Below, one piece after another: positions 1-8,085 of a DNA stretch of 64,000 nt. Each line of letters begins with the position of its first letter. Within the stretch, counting starts at the first letter, position 1. This stretch comes from an uncultured Rhizobium sp. (GTDB lineage Bacteria; Pseudomonadota; Alphaproteobacteria; Rhizobiales; Rhizobiaceae): the NCBI GenBank assembly GCA_945952415.1, contig CAMFIF010000006.1, forward strand, positions 62,001 through 126,000. The letters run 5' to 3'. The position numbers were made by a program, and so were the translations under genes. The notes under the pieces were generated by a model, which was given only the letters and a program-made list of their open reading frames with translations, was not told the DNA's origin and searched no databases.

Positions 1-1568
1 CCTTCCCAGGCAGCGCCGGCATTGGACACCACGATATCGACACCGCCGAAGCGGTCGACAGCGGCGTCGAAGGCAGCGCGGACGGAAGCGGGATCGGTGA
101 CGTCGCAGCCGATGCCGATCGACTGGTTGCCGATGGCCTTTGCTACCTCAGCGGCCTTTGTCCCGTCGAGATCGAGGACAACAGCATGCGCGCCTTCCGC
201 AACGAAAGCCCTGGCGGTGGCGGCGCCGATGGCGCCCGCACCACCGGTCACCAGCACCACCTGGCCGGTGAAGGGCCGGGGCTTGGCGCCGGCGAGCTTT
301 GCCTGCTCCAGCGACCAGTATTCGAGATCGAAGAGATCCGGCTTGCTGACAGGCTGGAAGCGGCCGACGGATTCCGCATCGCGCGCGGCCTCGATCCACA
401 TCTCGCCGACATCGGCGGCAATCGTCGCATCCTTCAGCGTCCGCCCATGGCCGAACATGCCGAGCCCCGGCACGAGCGTGAGGCGCGGCATGGGATCGAG
501 CATGATGCGCTTCACGTCGTCGCGTGCGTCGTTCGAGCGGAAATACTCCGTATAGGCGTCGGCAAAGGCCTTCACCCGCTCCTCGATCACGGCACGGTAG
601 CTCCCGAGCGCGGCCGCATCGGGTGCGGGCAGCACCATCGGGCCGGTCTTGATGCGGATGGAGAGGTCGGGCGTCGAGACCCCGCGCGACGCCATGTCCT
701 CCACCTCGGCCGCATTGACGAAGTCGAGAATGGCGGGCGAGGTGCGGAAGCTGGAGACCATCCGGTCGAAGCGGCCTTCGCCCTTCGGCACGGCGACCGC
801 ACCGCGCAGCAGGGGCGCGATCTCGCGGGCCGAGGCAAGATTTGCGGGCAGGGCGGCCGGGGTGAAGGGGTTTCGCCCGTTCGTCTTCACATAGTCTTCG
901 GCCATGGAGACGTAATGGATCATCCGGTCATAGGCTTCCTTCGCCGTCTCGCCGAAGGTGAAGATGCCGTGCTTGTCGAGGAAGAGGCCCTCGACGGAGG
1001 GATCGGCCTCGTAGACTTCGGCCGCGAGCTTGGCGAGCGCGAAGCCCGGCATGATATAGGGCACATAGCCGAGCTTGCCGGCAAAGAGCCGCTTGCCCAT
1101 CGCCTCGCTTTCGGCCTGGTCGGCAATCGCAAGAATCGCGGTCGAATGGGTGTGATCGACGAACTTGTGCGGCAGGAAGGCATGCAGCAGCGCCTCGACG
1201 GAGGGATTGGGCGCGGCGGGATCGACCAGATTGGCGCGCAGCAACGTCACCATGTCCTCATCCGAAAGGCGGTCGAGCTTGCGGGCTTTCAGAAGCGCGG
1301 CCATCTTCACGGCCGGCAGGCCCTGCGGCTCGATGGTGCCCATGTCCCAGCCGCTGCCCTTGACGCAGAGCACATCCCAGCTGTCGCCGACGAGATCGGT
1401 GACGGTGGTCTTCACGGACGTGTTGCCGCCGCCATGCAGCACCAGGCGCGGCTCGCCGCCCAGAAGCCGGGTCGTGTAGGTCCTCAGGGCCCAGTCGCGA
1501 TTGATGCCCTTGCCGGCATAGGCCGCCACCATGGCTTCGGCCTCGTCGTCGCGCCACAGGTTTTCCAT
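1..1568 (-). CDS. rhaD: Bifunctional rhamnulose-1-phosphate aldolase / short-chain dehydrogenase (C-terminus beyond window)
   Basis: The 522 visible residues contain two fused enzymes. The N-terminal class II aldolase/adducin domain has the metal-site motifs HGGGNTS, DHTHS and KHGIFTFG, expected to cleave a ketose 1-phosphate such as rhamnulose-1-P. Near residue 430 a Rossmann short-chain dehydrogenase begins (VTGGAGAIG), whose activity would oxidise the lactaldehyde product. This fusion is characteristic of rhizobial rhamnose catabolism; the family is about 700 residues, so roughly 175 are missing off the left edge. The ATG at 1568 follows GGAGG with good spacing. It lies 45 bp after the SorC regulator in the same direction and is probably co-transcribed with it. 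The substrate is inferred from the family; related fusions may act on other deoxy-sugar phosphates. Confidence 0.85.
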   Translation of the reverse strand, partial: MENLWRDDEAEAMVAAYAGKGINRDWALRTYTTRLLGGEPRLVLHGGGNTSVKTTVTDLVGDSWDVLCVKGSGWDMGTIEPQGLPAVKMAALLKARKLDRLSDEDMVTLLRANLVDPAAPNPSVEALLHAFLPHKFVDHTHSTAILAIADQAESEAMGKRLFAGKLGYVPYIMPGFALAKLAAEVYEADPSVEGLFLDKHGIFTFGETAKEAYDRMIHYVSMAEDYVKTNGRNPFTPAALPANLASAREIAPLLRGAVAVPKGEGRFDRMVSSFRTSPAILDFVNAAEVEDMASRGVSTPDLSIRIKTGPMVLPAPDAAALGSYRAVIEERVKAFADAYTEYFRSNDARDDVKRIMLDPMPRLTLVPGLGMFGHGRTLKDATIAADVGEMWIEAARDAESVGRFQPVSKPDLFDLEYWSLEQAKLAGAKPRPFTGQVVLVTGGAGAIGAATARAFVAEGAHAVVLDLDGTKAAEVAKAIGNQSIGIGCDVTDPASVRAAFDAAVDRFGGVDIVVSNAGAAWE

Positions 1569-1613
1569 ACTCACTTCCTCCATCGGCAGACCGTCAGGCG
1601 TTTGCGCCTGGCG

Positions 1614-2564
1614 TCAGCCCTTGTTCCACACGTTCAAAAGTCTGCGCGCCATGGAGGTGGTGACGATCAGGTGCGAGGCGAAGCCGCCCCGGATCGCCGC
1701 CACCAGGGGCGCGAATTTCTCGTCTTCCTGCACCACCATCAGGCGCTTCTCGATGGTGCGGATGGACTGCAGATCCGCCGAGATGCAGCGCCGGTTGTGC
1801 GCGCAATCCATCCACTGGCCTTCCCTATCGATGAGCTGCCCGGCAATGACGCCGGCAGCCCCCGCTCGGCCCATGGCCTCCATATCTTCGGGCGACAGCG
1901 CGCCGCATTTCACCAGATGGCTATCCGCCTCGATGCCGCCGACGGAATAGAGCGCCAGCTGACAGTCGGCGATGGTCGCAAGCTGCTCGCGAATGACGGG
2001 CTCGCCGCGCAGTTCCTCCGCAAGACGCTCCGAACTGAGCACCAGCGGCGCATAGAGATTGATGCCCTGCGCATTGAGCCGCCGGGCGATTTCCGTGGTG
2101 CACTGGTCCGGGCGGTAGGAATAGGGCGCGCCGAGATTGCCGCAGAGCTGCACGACCGTCACATCCTGCAGGTCGGCAAAGGGCATGACATCGGCAATGT
2201 GATAGACAGTGCGCCCCCAGGCGACACCCACCCGGTCACCCCGGTGAATGAGGCTCTGGAAAACCGCTGCCGCAACAACCGGCATTTCCGTGGCCGGATC
2301 GAGCGCGGAACGATCCTCCGGCACGATCCAGACCGCGTCGATCCCCGCCGCATCCTCGAGCTCACGGGCGAGCACATCATCGGTGAAAAGCTGGGACGAG
2401 GTGGAAATCGTGACAATCCCCATCTCCCGCGCCCGCCGCAGATAGGTGGCCACCGAAGCGCGTGATATATTGAGCTTCTGCGCCACCTCATCCTGCCGAA
2501 GCCCGTGGCTGTAATAGAGCCAGGCAGCCTTGTGAATGATCTGATCCGCGGTCCTGATCGGCAT
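1614..2564 (-). CDS. SorC-family sugar-binding transcriptional regulator
   Basis: About 316 residues. An N-terminal helix-turn-helix (AAWLYYSHGLRQDEVAQKL, then LNISRASVATYLRRA) is followed by the sugar-phosphate-binding domain of the SorC/DeoR type (for example AVWIVPED and VAWGRTVYHIAD). Such proteins bind a phosphorylated sugar and control the adjacent catabolic operon. I chose the ATG at 2564 because AAGGA lies 5 bases upstream; an in-frame ATG at 2570 and a start at 2615 would add 2 or 17 residues without a better ribosome site. It is the first gene of a pair with the rhaD-like gene, so it probably autoregulates and senses an intermediate of that pathway. The well-known rhizobial rhamnose regulator is of DeoR type, so a SorC protein here is a small departure. 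Confidence 0.8.
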   Translation of the reverse strand: MPIRTADQIIHKAAWLYYSHGLRQDEVAQKLNISRASVATYLRRAREMGIVTISTSSQLFTDDVLARELEDAAGIDAVWIVPEDRSALDPATEMPVVAAAVFQSLIHRGDRVGVAWGRTVYHIADVMPFADLQDVTVVQLCGNLGAPYSYRPDQCTTEIARRLNAQGINLYAPLVLSSERLAEELRGEPVIREQLATIADCQLALYSVGGIEADSHLVKCGALSPEDMEAMGRAGAAGVIAGQLIDREGQWMDCAHNRRCISADLQSIRTIEKRLMVVQEDEKFAPLVAAIRGGFASHLIVTTSMARRLLNVWNKG

Positions 2565-2814
2565 GGGCATCCTTTGTCTCAAGGGGTCCGTGACATTATT
2601 CAGGTGCGATGACAAAAGTCAAAGGGATTCACCATCCCCATCCACATGGGCGGGGATGTTGTCTATATCAGCATGAAGCTATTCGTAGCCGCCAATGGAC
2701 TACCGTCATAAAGGCGCAGTCCTTTGGCCTTAGTTTCGTCTAACGGGGTTCCACCGAATGTTGGTTTCCACGCATAACGGGGCCGGTAGGGGTTTGGATA
2801 GAAAGTTAGACTTT
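2565..2814. other. Intergenic region upstream of the SorC-rhaD operon
   Basis: No convincing gene. It must hold the promoter of the leftward regulator-rhaD pair in its first part. Toward 2815 it merges into IS debris. Short translations here do not match any transposase I can name. Confidence 0.4.
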
Positions 2815-2895
2815 TCAAGGTTTCACGCCGAAGCTTCCTAGATATTCGAACGGGCTAAGTGATCCCAGCGATATCTTGATCCTCTTCTCATCCTC
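2815..2895 (-). pseudogene. C-terminal remnant of an IS3-family OrfB transposase
   Basis: Read leftward, this stretch translates to 26 residues ending in a stop and containing RIKISLGSLSPFEYLGS. The pattern 'IK..LGGLSP.EYR' is the usual tail of IS3-family OrfB integrase-type transposases. Nothing upstream continues the frame, so this is a leftover of an element different from the complete copy at 3231-4488, whose OrfB ends differently. It marks the left part of the IS-rich interval. Confidence 0.55.
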
Positions 2896-2977
2896 CTAGC
2901 TGATGTGGGCGCCTATCTCCGCGACTAATTGCTTTATTGTGATGGTTTCCCCGTGCCTTGGACAGAGGATTTCGGCT

Positions 2978-3027
2978 TGACCTTGCCCCCAAGTTTTATC
3001 CAGTTTTGAGTTCGCTCCAGCGGTTTG
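2978..3027 (+). repeat. Left end of an outer, otherwise lost insertion sequence
   Basis: Starts TGACCTTGCCCC and runs 50 bp until the inner IS fragment begins. Its partner at 4489-4539 is an inverted, diverged version (both share TGACCTTGCCCC, a TTTTGA core and end in TTG beside the inner element). Two opposed ends of equal length flanking another element suggest an older IS whose body was replaced or deleted. Confidence 0.5.
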
Positions 3028-3230
3028 TGACGTGCCTCCGCCGAATTGGGCCATTTGGAACTGGAATTTTCCATTTATGATCCCTGCGGGGAGAGAGGAG
3101 AATTCCGATGAAGGCATCGAAGTTTAGCGAGGCGCAGATTGCGTTCGTTCTGAAGCAGGCGGAGGACGGCACACCGATCGGCGAGGTCTGCCGGAAGGCA
3201 GGCATTTCAGATGCGACGTTCTACAATTGG
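3028..3230 (+). mobile_element. 203-bp fragment of a second copy of the 1258-bp IS3-family element
   Basis: This stretch is nearly identical to the orfA-side end of the complete element (terminal repeat beginning TGACGTGCC, leader, orfA start) but in the opposite orientation. It stops abruptly at 3230, where the terminal repeat of the complete copy starts. The rest of this copy is not found on the other side of the complete element, so it was deleted. Confidence 0.85.
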
Positions 3231-3233
3231 TGA
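3108..3233 (+). pseudogene. Truncated orfA of the IS fragment
   Basis: Encodes the first 41 residues of the same OrfA as the complete element (MKASKFSEAQIAFVLKQ through ATFYNW). The stop codon TGA is supplied by the terminal TGACGTG of the adjoining complete IS. It keeps the helix-turn-helix start but no leucine zipper, and is very unlikely to be functional. Confidence 0.85.
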
Positions 3234-3285
3234 CGTGCACCCCGATTTTGGGCCAGCGGGAGCTGGAATTTTCCGGGGTTATGGC

Positions 3286-4155
3286 TCAGGTCGGCGGTGG
3301 TGCCGGTGAGCCGTTCATGAGCGAAATCGGCACCTTGTTGCCGATGGCGCTGTGTGGCCGGAACTCGTTATAGTCTCTGCGCCAATCCTCCATTTTTACC
3401 CGCGCGTCGTCATCCGCAGTTGCTTCGCAACCGCGTGAGCTCATGAACCAGTGCGCGTTCAGGCACTCCGCTCTGAACTTGCCGTTGAAGCTTTCGATGA
3501 AGCTGTTGTCTGTCGGCTTGCCAGGCCGGGAGAAGTCGAGCACCACGCCCTTGTGATAGGCCCACAGATCGAGATCACGAGAGATGAACTCGCTGCCGTT
3601 GTCGACACGAATGACGGCCGGGTAGCCAACCTGGCGGCATGTGCGTTCCAGGGTCTGGACGACGTCTTCCCCCTTGTAGCTGAACCGTGCATCGACTACC
3701 GGCGAGAAGCGGGAGAATGTATCGACTACCGTCAGGACCCTGATCTTGCGGCCGGTAGCCAACTGGTCATGCACAAAGTCCATGGCCCAGACATGGTTGG
3801 AACGGGTGGCGGCTATCCGATCCGATCGCAGCTTTGCCTTCACCCGCCGCTTTGGCACCTTGTTGCGCCGTTGAAGGTCCATCTCCTGTAAAGGCGATAG
3901 ATTCGTTTCGGATTGACTGCCCATCCGTCCCGCTTGAGCAGGACATGCACGCGCCGATATCCATACCGGACACGTGTCTGGCAAAGGTCCCTGATCCTCA
4001 GCTTCAGTTCAGCCTGCTCGCCGCGTTTCGACTTATAGACATAGAGCGACCGGTCGATCTTCAGAACCGCACAGGCCCGGCGGATGGATATCTTCCAGTC
4101 GGACCGGACCTTGTCGACAAGTGAACGCTTGCGTGCAGGCTTCAGAGCTTTTTTG
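3286..4155 (-). pseudogene. IS3-family OrfB transposase, interrupted by a one-base deletion near 3885
   Basis: The reading frame enters from orfA by -1 slippage and runs through KKALKPARKRSLVDKVR to RIYRLYR; it then goes out of frame around 3880-3890. The rest continues in another frame with RRNKVPKRRVKAKLR and the DDE integrase core: VWAMDFVHDQ (Asp), VIRVDNGSEFIS (Asp) and NSFIESFNGKFR (Glu). Relatives read RLYREMG-type sequence at the break, so one G appears to be lost (TACAGG-AGATGG instead of TACAGGGAGATGG). All catalytic residues remain but are disconnected from the N-terminal half. Confidence 0.85.
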
Positions 4156-4408
4156 ACAGAACATCCTGAAGCATGGCCTTGTCCAGGGACAGATCGGCGA
4201 CGATCCGCTTCAGCTTGGCATTCTCCTCCTCGAGCTGGCGCAACCGCTTCATCTCGGAGGGCATCAGGCCCGCATACTTCTTGCGCCAATTGTAGAACGT
4301 CGCATCTGAAATGCCTGCCTTCCGGCAGACCTCGCCGATCGGTGTGCCGTCCTCCGCCTGCTTCAGAACGAACGCAATCTGCGCCTCGCTAAACTTCGAT
4401 GCCTTCAT
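4142..4408 (-). CDS. IS3-family transposase OrfA (helix-turn-helix / leucine zipper)
   Basis: 88 residues: helix-turn-helix (SEAQIAFVLKQAEDG, then CRKAGISDATFYNW) followed by a leucine-zipper segment (LRQLEEENAKLKRIVADLSL) that mediates multimerisation. It ends QDVLSKKL, the typical end of OrfA in the IS407 group. Just before the stop lies an A6G slippery run (complement of 4148-4155), where ribosomes normally slip -1 to make the OrfAB transposase. The start ATG follows a GAGAGGAG ribosome site. OrfA alone usually represses transposition. Confidence 0.9.
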   Translation of the reverse strand: MKASKFSEAQIAFVLKQAEDGTPIGEVCRKAGISDATFYNWRKKYAGLMPSEMKRLRQLEEENAKLKRIVADLSLDKAMLQDVLSKKL

Positions 4409-4488
4409 CGGAATTCTCCTCTCTCCCCGCAGGGATCATAAATGGAAAATTCCAGTTCCAAATGGCCCAATTCGGCGGGGGCACGTCA

Positions 4489-4539
4489 CAATGGGCCAGA
4501 GCTTACTTCAAAATGAATTAGTTCAACGGGGCAAGGTCA
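4489..4539 (-). repeat. Right end of the outer, otherwise lost insertion sequence
   Basis: Inverted partner of 2978-3027; reading leftward it starts TGACCTTGCCCC and ends at the inner IS terminus. It differs from the left copy in its middle part, as expected of imperfect IS ends. Confidence 0.5.
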
Positions 4540-4794
4540 CCGCATTCGCCGAAATTCCGAACAAGCATCACTGAATTGAAGGTACAGAGCCTACGCCTCT
4601 CACTGGAGGCTTACACAGTAGGGAAGGAGGACTACAATAAAAATAGAAACCAATCGTCGCTTTGCACCATCATACCCAGCGAGTTCGCAATAAAAATGCC
4701 TATCGAAAAAGCGGTCGCACTAGGCCCAATTACCAACTAATGCTTTCCTCGAAACTGACGGAGGTCGGGTCTCAGGTCAATCCCTATGGGCTTT
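4540..4794. other. Gap between the IS cluster and galE
   Basis: A/T-rich, with no open frame I recognise and no clear hairpin-plus-T terminator for the leftward galE. The IS cluster therefore abuts the 3' end of the EPS operon. Confidence 0.4.
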
Positions 4795-5769
4795 CTATAG
4801 TTGGTGTTTCATAAACCAACTCGCGGCAGTTTTGACAATTTCCGAGATATCAGTGAATTGTGGGGACCACCCCAGCACGTTATGGGCAAGTTCTGCGTTA
4901 GCGAACAAGATAGGGGGGTCTCCCGGGCGACGCGCCGCGAAGTTTGTTGGTACAGTCTTTCCCACCGCCATTTCCACAGCCTTAATAAGCTCGTTGACAG
5001 AAGTGCCTTTGCCCGTCGCAAGGTTGAAGGCAGAACTTTCTCCACCAGAAGCAAGATAGCCTACAGCACGAACATGAGCATCGGCGAGATCGCTGACATG
5101 AATGTAATCTCGCACTGCTGTACCGTCAGGTGTGCTGTAGTCGGTTCCGAATACGTTGAAAATCTGCTGTCGGATGGCAGCGCTTATCGCTAGGGGGATG
5201 GCATGGGTTTCTGGGTCATGGCGTTCACCTAGTTCGCCTTCGGGGTCAAGCCCAGCAGCGTTAAAATATCTGAAAGAAACCCATTTTAATTGATATGCGT
5301 TCCCATAGTCACGAAGTGCTTGTTCAATCACGTATTTCGAAAAACCGTAGGGATTTACCGGAGCCTGGGGATGCCGTTCTGTGATGGGTAGTTCCTTAGC
5401 CTCTCCGTAGGTGGCACAAGAAGACGAGAAAATTATCTGATCGACACCGTTACGAATAAGCGCATCGAGCAAGCTAATCGAACCGCAAACATTGTTGTTG
5501 TAATACTTTAACGGTTCGGAAACAGACTCGCCAACATATGCAAACGCTGCAAAATGCATCACACATTCCGGTCGATACTTGTCCAGAACTTCATCCAGTC
5601 GAATTGAATCGCGGATATCCCCAACTTCCAGCGGCCCCCACTTTACAGCGTCACGATGCCCCGTTACGAGGCTGTCATATACAATGGGGTTGTAGCCCTC
5701 ACGCCTCAATCTTTTGCACGTATGGCTCCCGATATAGCCAGCTCCCCCAATGACCAAAATATTTCTCAT
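4795..5769 (-). CDS. galE: UDP-glucose 4-epimerase (GalE/ExoB type)
   Basis: 324 residues, normal family length. It interconverts UDP-glucose and UDP-galactose in the cytoplasm and so supplies galactose for EPS. Evidence: Rossmann motif GGAGYIGSH at the N-terminus; catalytic Ser in FSSSCATYG; Tyr-Lys pair in NPYGFSKYVIE; and the GalE-specific SFRYFNAAGLDP and ETHAIPLA segments. The ATG at 5769 (MRNILVIGG) is preferred over an upstream start because AAAGGA lies 7 bases before it. It is the last gene of the long leftward operon, 128 bp after the flippase gene. Its base composition is lower in GC than the region right of 13.7 kb. Confidence 0.92.
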   Translation of the reverse strand: MRNILVIGGAGYIGSHTCKRLRREGYNPIVYDSLVTGHRDAVKWGPLEVGDIRDSIRLDEVLDKYRPECVMHFAAFAYVGESVSEPLKYYNNNVCGSISLLDALIRNGVDQIIFSSSCATYGEAKELPITERHPQAPVNPYGFSKYVIEQALRDYGNAYQLKWVSFRYFNAAGLDPEGELGERHDPETHAIPLAISAAIRQQIFNVFGTDYSTPDGTAVRDYIHVSDLADAHVRAVGYLASGGESSAFNLATGKGTSVNELIKAVEMAVGKTVPTNFAARRPGDPPILFANAELAHNVLGWSPQFTDISEIVKTAASWFMKHQL

Positions 5770-5897
5770 CGCCAGTCCTTTAACGAGCATTTGGCACTTC
5801 GCATGCCTGCCGTTCAGCCGCAATACCATTTGGTGCGGGCATAATCAACAAAGTCGCGGGACCCAAATTATTGCCAATGTTGAAATCTCCGGAGGAG

Positions 5898-7154
5898 TTA
5901 GCGAAAGGTGCGCCTAAAGCAACACAAGAGGAAATACAATTCCATCGATAAAGTAACTAAGTTCCCAACCAAGCTGCCCATCATAACATACCTCGGATCG
6001 TAGCGGTAAGCGACTATGACACAACCCGCTATGCATACAACGGCTCCCCAAAATGCTGCTTTTGCCTGATCGCCATAACGTTCCAAAGCTCCGAGATATG
6101 GATTGATCACAAATCGTACCATTTGGAATGCTAGACTATGCAGACTCAGCAAAATGAGAGACAGCATAGGTTCAGAAGCGTAGTTATTTTTATAAAGGAA
6201 CGCATTCAACCATGGCCAGAGTAATATGATGCTAATTTCGGCAAGGGCCGCTGCACTAATCATAATGGTTACTGCCAAGATCATCATTTTTAAGCCAGAA
6301 TGTACTCCATTCTTGCTGATTGTACGAGAATATTCCGCCCGCATCATGGGAAGAACAGGTGTGAGAACGATGCGAAGCGGGCCCAAGAGAACTTGACTAG
6401 CGGCAATAACGGCTACAATGTTAGAACCCCACGCGCTTGCAACAATAAAACTTGGCGCCGCAGTTACCAACGAGCCCGAAAGTGCGCTGAATACACTCTG
6501 ACTTGCACCACGTCTGAACTCCTTTAGTCGGCGTAAGTGCGGCCAGATACGAATTGGCGTTCGTGTAACAGACAAGGCTTGGCTCAATCTGAAGCTCGAA
6601 ACGCACTGACTCAGAGTCATAATCAGAAGACCAGAAATAGCCCAGTATTTATGGGGTATTAACCATAGGAGAGCCAATAAAAAGCAGCCGAACACGGCGT
6701 ACAAGATATCCGCCAACAGTGAGGCCCGATTTCCATTTCGTGAGTACGCAATTGTCCGGAAGTGTTGACGGGTACTAAAGCCTACAGACAGGGCAGCAGC
6801 AGATAATGCAAGTGACAGGCTGGCTCCGACATTGATAAAAACAACGGACAACAGCACGAAGCCAAGTCCATTCAGGAACAAGATGAGCGCGCCAAAATTA
6901 GCCAGAAGCCTGCGCTGTCCGAAACCGAATGCGCCGCTGATTTTCGGTACAATCAAGGCGGAGGCAGCGGCATTCACGCCGCTCGCCCAAAAGGACATTG
7001 TTGTCAAAGCAAGGCTAAAGAATCCATAATCTGCTTTTTCGGCATTTCGAATAAGCAGAATGGCGATTAAGATCTGGAAAAGACTTTGAACCCCCTGCCC
7101 AAAGATTCCAAGAAAGATGCGTTTGAAACCACCTAAAGATGTGCGAGGTCCCAT
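5898..7154 (-). CDS. Wzx-like polysaccharide flippase
   Basis: About 418 residues with some 12 predicted membrane spans (for example LFQILIAILLI, FGALILFLNGLGFVLLSVVFI and LVTLSMELYFLLCCF). The N-terminal GQGVQSLFQILIAILLIR and the overall topology fit the MOP superfamily of oligosaccharide-lipid flippases. Its role would be to move undecaprenyl-linked EPS repeat units to the periplasmic face for the Wzy polymerase. I chose the ATG at 7154 because AGAGGGAAC lies just before it; an earlier in-frame start at 7172 would overlap the GT2 gene. Position among glycosyltransferases supports the call. The family is poorly conserved, so the exact substrate is unknown. Confidence 0.8.
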   Translation of the reverse strand: MGPRTSLGGFKRIFLGIFGQGVQSLFQILIAILLIRNAEKADYGFFSLALTTMSFWASGVNAAASALIVPKISGAFGFGQRRLLANFGALILFLNGLGFVLLSVVFINVGASLSLALSAAALSVGFSTRQHFRTIAYSRNGNRASLLADILYAVFGCFLLALLWLIPHKYWAISGLLIMTLSQCVSSFRLSQALSVTRTPIRIWPHLRRLKEFRRGASQSVFSALSGSLVTAAPSFIVASAWGSNIVAVIAASQVLLGPLRIVLTPVLPMMRAEYSRTISKNGVHSGLKMMILAVTIMISAAALAEISIILLWPWLNAFLYKNNYASEPMLSLILLSLHSLAFQMVRFVINPYLGALERYGDQAKAAFWGAVVCIAGCVIVAYRYDPRYVMMGSLVGNLVTLSMELYFLLCCFRRTFR

Positions 7155-7164
7155 GTGTTCCCTC

Positions 7165-8085
7165 TTAACCATCGGCGCTTGTTAGGAGCTGCTGTAGCCT
7201 TTCGACATTTCGGTCTCCAAGAATGATCCGAATAGAATTAGTGAGGAGGCGCTTTGTCGTGATAACGCCGTACCTGCGGGCAAGCATTAGCTTCCCCAGC
7301 ATAAGAAACGGCCTTATTCTGTAATATTTCCGAGAGTATAGTGTATTAACAAATATGCCTGCACGCTCTGCTGCCGAGAGCGTCGGTGTTAGCTCCGATA
7401 TCCAGGCCAGAGATGCCTCGGTCTTCTTCTGCTTGGAGACTCGGGCGAAGAGTGAGTGATCCAGATAGTCCACCAAGATTTCGTGCAGGTAGTGAATGCG
7501 ATATCCGGAACGCTGCAAATTAATTAGGAAATCCCAATCATCGTGCGGCGCAGTCTCCTGGCGGAAAGGATGTGCAACGCAGGCGCGTCGGGGAACAACA
7601 AAAGATGAGCATTGAAGTCGGTTTCCCTCCGAGCCAAAAAGATAGTGAGTTACCGTTTCGCCTTCCTCCATCGGGCGGCGGTTGGTTCGCCTTCCCCGGT
7701 CAAGGGTACCAATAATCTGATAATTTGTGACACACACGCTATCAGCGTTCGCGTCATCACCAAGAAGTTTCATTTGCTTTTCAAGTTTAGTCGTCGCCCA
7801 ACGATCATCCGCGTCGAGAAATGCAATCCAATCACCCCTTGCGTTCAACACACCTAAGTTACGTGCTGCTGAACCGCCGCCATTAGTTTCACAACGTACG
7901 TATTTAACAAGCGGGTGTTTTAAGATATCTAATGTGGCGGTGGCGTCTGTCGACGCGTCGTCCACGACGACAATTTCGATAGGAGCAAATGTCTGATTAA
8001 GTGCGGAAGCAATTGTCTCCGGCAGAGTTTTGAACGCGTTATAGGCCGGAATTACAACAGATACCGTTGATTTAAACTCGTTCAT
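7165..8085 (-). CDS. Family 2 glycosyltransferase
   Basis: 306 residues, GT-A fold. The nucleotide-sugar site is visible in VSVVIPAYNAFKTL and VVVDDASTDATAT, and the metal-binding DXD-like motif in WIAFLDADDRW. It would add one sugar to the lipid-linked EPS repeat unit at the inner membrane; no membrane helix is seen. It overlaps the 3' end of the polymerase gene by 14 bp and is followed 10 bp later by the flippase gene, so it is translated from the same operon message. Donor and linkage cannot be inferred. Confidence 0.88.
   Translation of the reverse strand: MNEFKSTVSVVIPAYNAFKTLPETIASALNQTFAPIEIVVVDDASTDATATLDILKHPLVKYVRCETNGGGSAARNLGVLNARGDWIAFLDADDRWATTKLEKQMKLLGDDANADSVCVTNYQIIGTLDRGRRTNRRPMEEGETVTHYLFGSEGNRLQCSSFVVPRRACVAHPFRQETAPHDDWDFLINLQRSGYRIHYLHEILVDYLDHSLFARVSKQKKTEASLAWISELTPTLSAAERAGIFVNTLYSRKYYRIRPFLMLGKLMLARRYGVITTKRLLTNSIRIILGDRNVERLQQLLTSADG

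Larger units (their letters stand above)
3231..4488 (-). mobile_element. Complete IS3-family (IS407-like) insertion sequence with frameshifted orfB
   Basis: 1258 bp bounded by imperfect inverted repeats of about 45 bp (3231-3274 and 4444-4488), each beginning TGACGTGC and ending CTGGAATTTTCC. It carries orfA and an orfB in the -1 frame, the normal IS3 arrangement. No short target duplication is visible: the left neighbour is the fragment of another copy and the right neighbour is the end of a different IS. This points to rearrangement after insertion. orfB carries a single-base deletion, so this copy is probably immobile unless helped in trans. Confidence 0.88.

Noticed and set aside
186..2465. 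A 759-residue plus-strand frame over rhaD and the regulator
   Set aside because: Shadow of two well-supported minus-strand genes with clear motifs.
3227..4492. Target-site duplication around the complete IS
   Set aside because: The bases on the two sides (TTGG and CAAT) do not match as direct repeats; the neighbourhood is rearranged.
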